This document shows positions 28,416 to 30,266 of a stretch of 30,266 bases of DNA, one piece after another. The notes beneath the pieces are model-generated. The model was given only the letters and a program-made list of their open reading frames with translations. It did not search any database and had not been told where the DNA came from. Positions within the stretch are counted from its first letter, which is position 1. Each line of letters begins with the position of its first letter. The position numbers and the translations under genes are program-made. The stretch is from assembly GCA_015499985.1 (NCBI GenBank), contig JAAAUF010000506.1:1-30266 (forward strand), given 5' to 3'. This stretch comes from Haplosporangium gracile (lineage: Eukaryota; Mortierellomycota; Mortierellomycetes; Mortierellales; Mortierellaceae).

Positions 28416-30266
28416 CTAGTTGTGGTAGGTCCAAACGGTAGAACCATCAGGCTGAATAATCGACTTGCCAGCCTCATTCACACGCTGGTACTGGTTCTTG
28501 GCCCGGATATAAGGCTGCATCTTGAAGTACTGGTTGTTCAATTCCTTGGCCAACTTCTCCCTCTCCTCCGACACATCCCCACCAGACTTAATCCACACCC
28601 TCGTCGCCTCCTCAAACTTCTCGCTTAACTCGTTCCACTCCTTCACAACCTTTGCCTTGGTCTCCTGATCCTCCATGAGGGCATTCTCGCCCTCGACGGG
28701 GGGAAGATAGTGGTAGACAAACTTGTCCAAGCCAGCATCCTTGAAGGAATCGGGGAGGTGCTCTGCAGGGATGAATTCGAGGAGTTCTTGGTTCTTGTAG
28801 GTGAACTTGATCTTGGAGGCGACCACGGGGTCCAGCCAGGGCTCGATCACCTTCCAGACACCCCAGAAGACCAAGGGGGCGTTGTGGACGAGAATGGCGC
28901 CGAGAGATTCGGGATAATAGGCCTCGAAGCACTTGACGAGGAATTGGACCAAGGTGTAGTCCATGTTGGAGAGGCCAAAGCCGGTGAGGTCAAAGACGAG
29001 GGCGACGGTCTCGACAGGGGGTTGGATCAGGAGGCGACCGGTTTCCATGAGGTAGATTGTCAGGCGTTCCAGGGTCTTATAATCCTGGTCTCCCGCTCTG
29101 TGCAACTGAACATTCAAGTAGCTATTTTAGCGGAAGAGAAGAACGAAAAAGGGTTAATCAGCTGGCATGGTGCATGCATGGTGAACCAACAAATGGACAA
29201 TGTTGTTATGCTCTCAATTTTCCCTCTTTTTTGACCTTCTCCACTGGCCCATTTTTTTTTTCTTGGTGGTATGTAACTTGTGTCTTTCACTTTTGAATTT
29301 TTGTTTGTTTTTCTTTTTCGTTGTTATCGTCTTGACCCATGTGCACTTGCTTTTCTTTTACTTGTTCCGCTGTATCTCCTTGTTTCTTTTGTTGTTGTTG
29401 TTGTTGTTGTTGTTGTTCCTTCGCTTTGTAGCTTTATAAATTGAAATGCCTTCGGGTGAAAGGTGTCCATTGCATTTGAGACATGGGCGTACTGCATTGT
29501 TTTTTCCTTGTGGTCGTATTTCCCTTGCTCCGTTTTGTTTGCTATGATGTTCGTCGGATGGGTAGTGCTGATTTTCCTCTCGGCTAAAAACTCTCTCACC
29601 CACAATCCCATTTGAAGCGTCACTCTACACTTGTCCTCATGTTGCTTTTGAGTTTCCATTCTGAGTCCTTGTTCCTGTTCCTGTCCTTTGTTCCTGGTTC
29701 AGTCTTCAAGGCGTGCTCACAGACAAGAAAATGATATGCCTCGTTGACGAAGTAAGCCAGTCCCGACAAAATTCCATATCCCGACACTTCCATCCCACTT
29801 CCTCCACAGAAACCCTTTTTTCATCCACAAAGCAACACCCCAACAAAAGGAGAGCAACAAAAGAACACAACGAACAAGAACACAAAAAAGGATAAGCCGT
29901 CCATTGAAACAAAGAAAGACAAAAAGAATGAGAACTTACACGACAGGCTGACCGAACTTATCAGTCCCATGGACATAAAATTTACCCATCTCCAACTGCT
30001 TCTTGAACTTGGGATAGGCAGCCTCGAGATCATTATCGCCCCAGTACTTGACGTCCTCAACATGCATCTCCTGACGCCACTTGAACGCCTTCAACAGCAT
30101 AATCAGTCCATTGCCCACATGCCACTTGCGCGCACGCAAGAACCGCAACATCAACGAGTCTGGGTGGTCGCACATCACGTTGTTCCACAGCTCTGTCCTC
30201 ATATCTGCAGCAGAGAGACCGATCTCCTCCAGGGTAATGGTGAGTGGGGGCTCGGCGACGGGTTCG
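28416..30266 (-). CDS. CSR1/Sec14-type CRAL-TRIO lipid-transfer protein, copy 3 (N-terminus outside window)
   Basis: Two exons are visible on the minus strand, 29940-30266 (open to the window edge) and 28416-29121, together 343 complete residues. The intron is 818 nt (donor GTAAGT, acceptor AAATAG) and lies at the same codon and phase as intron 2 of copy 1 (PV-V-YLNV). The intron-1 and intron-3 sites are uninterrupted (CDHPDSLMLRFLRARKWHV and NMDYTLVQFLVKCFEAYYPE). CRAL-TRIO motifs: LVFDLTGFGLSNMDY, AYYPESLGAILVHNAPL and FWGVWKVIEPWLDPVVASKI, with C-terminal VWTYHN. The visible start of the protein (EPPLTITLEEIGLSAADMR) aligns with the end of the linker in copies 1 and 2, so only about 80-100 residues should be missing. 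Confidence 0.92.
29391..29417 (+). repeat. (GTT)9 microsatellite in intron of CRAL-TRIO copy 3
   Basis: Nine perfect GTT units inside the 818-nt intron. The open frame crossing it on the minus strand (29324-29659) therefore contains a poly-Thr or poly-Asn run and is probably not coding. Confidence 0.85.

Noticed and set aside
29324..29659. 111-codon minus-strand open frame inside the copy-3 intron
   Set aside because: It owes its length to the (GTT)9 microsatellite and lies between well-supported splice sites.

Overview
This is a eukaryotic, fungal-type window. Genes are small, short GT-AG introns (about 94-120 nt) interrupt several of them, and polypyrimidine leaders, TATA boxes and intergenic T/A runs are common. 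Protein types (eS12, an Ssh4-type SPRY adaptor, ML-domain protein, DUF962/Mpo1-like protein, CSR1-type CRAL-TRIO proteins, F-box/LRR relics, small secreted Cys proteins) fit an early-diverging filamentous fungus. My inference is Mortierellomycotina-like, but no marker here proves it.

Positions 1-7015 are accessory and decaying. They hold the start of a small secreted Cys-containing protein (cut by the window edge), a frameshifted F-box/LRR-type pseudogene, a small helical-protein gene with an in-frame TAG, and a 2.8 kb block bounded by a perfect 28-nt inverted repeat. That block carries a damaged secreted-protein gene and an intact 97-residue Cys-rich gene but no transposase. Positions 7016-9550 hold an intronless 844-residue PIF/Harbinger-type nuclease-like protein. 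It keeps the helix-turn-helix and the later acidic motifs but seems to have lost the first catalytic Asp, so it may be domesticated.

Positions 11066-19783 are a housekeeping-like stretch: ribosomal protein eS12 (minus), an Ssh4-like membrane SPRY protein with PPxY motifs (plus, three exons), a signal-peptide ML-type protein (plus) that breaks near an assembly gap of 10 Ns, and a four-exon DUF962 protein (plus).

Positions 20291-30266 hold a tandem array of three CSR1/Sec14-type CRAL-TRIO genes, all on the minus strand and 3-4 kb apart, the last one cut by the window edge. The paralogues share intron positions but each keeps a different subset: three introns in the first, one in the second, and one (at a different site) in the third. 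Long intergenic stretches of the array show no convincing genes.

Functionally the second half leans towards membrane and lipid handling (lipid transfer by CRAL-TRIO and ML-type proteins, a DUF962 membrane protein, an adaptor for membrane-protein ubiquitylation). No operon logic applies in a fungus, so this is only a neighbourhood observation. The most unusual parts are the TIR-bounded block (about 3155-6032), the possibly domesticated Harbinger gene, and the mosaic intron pattern of the CRAL-TRIO array.
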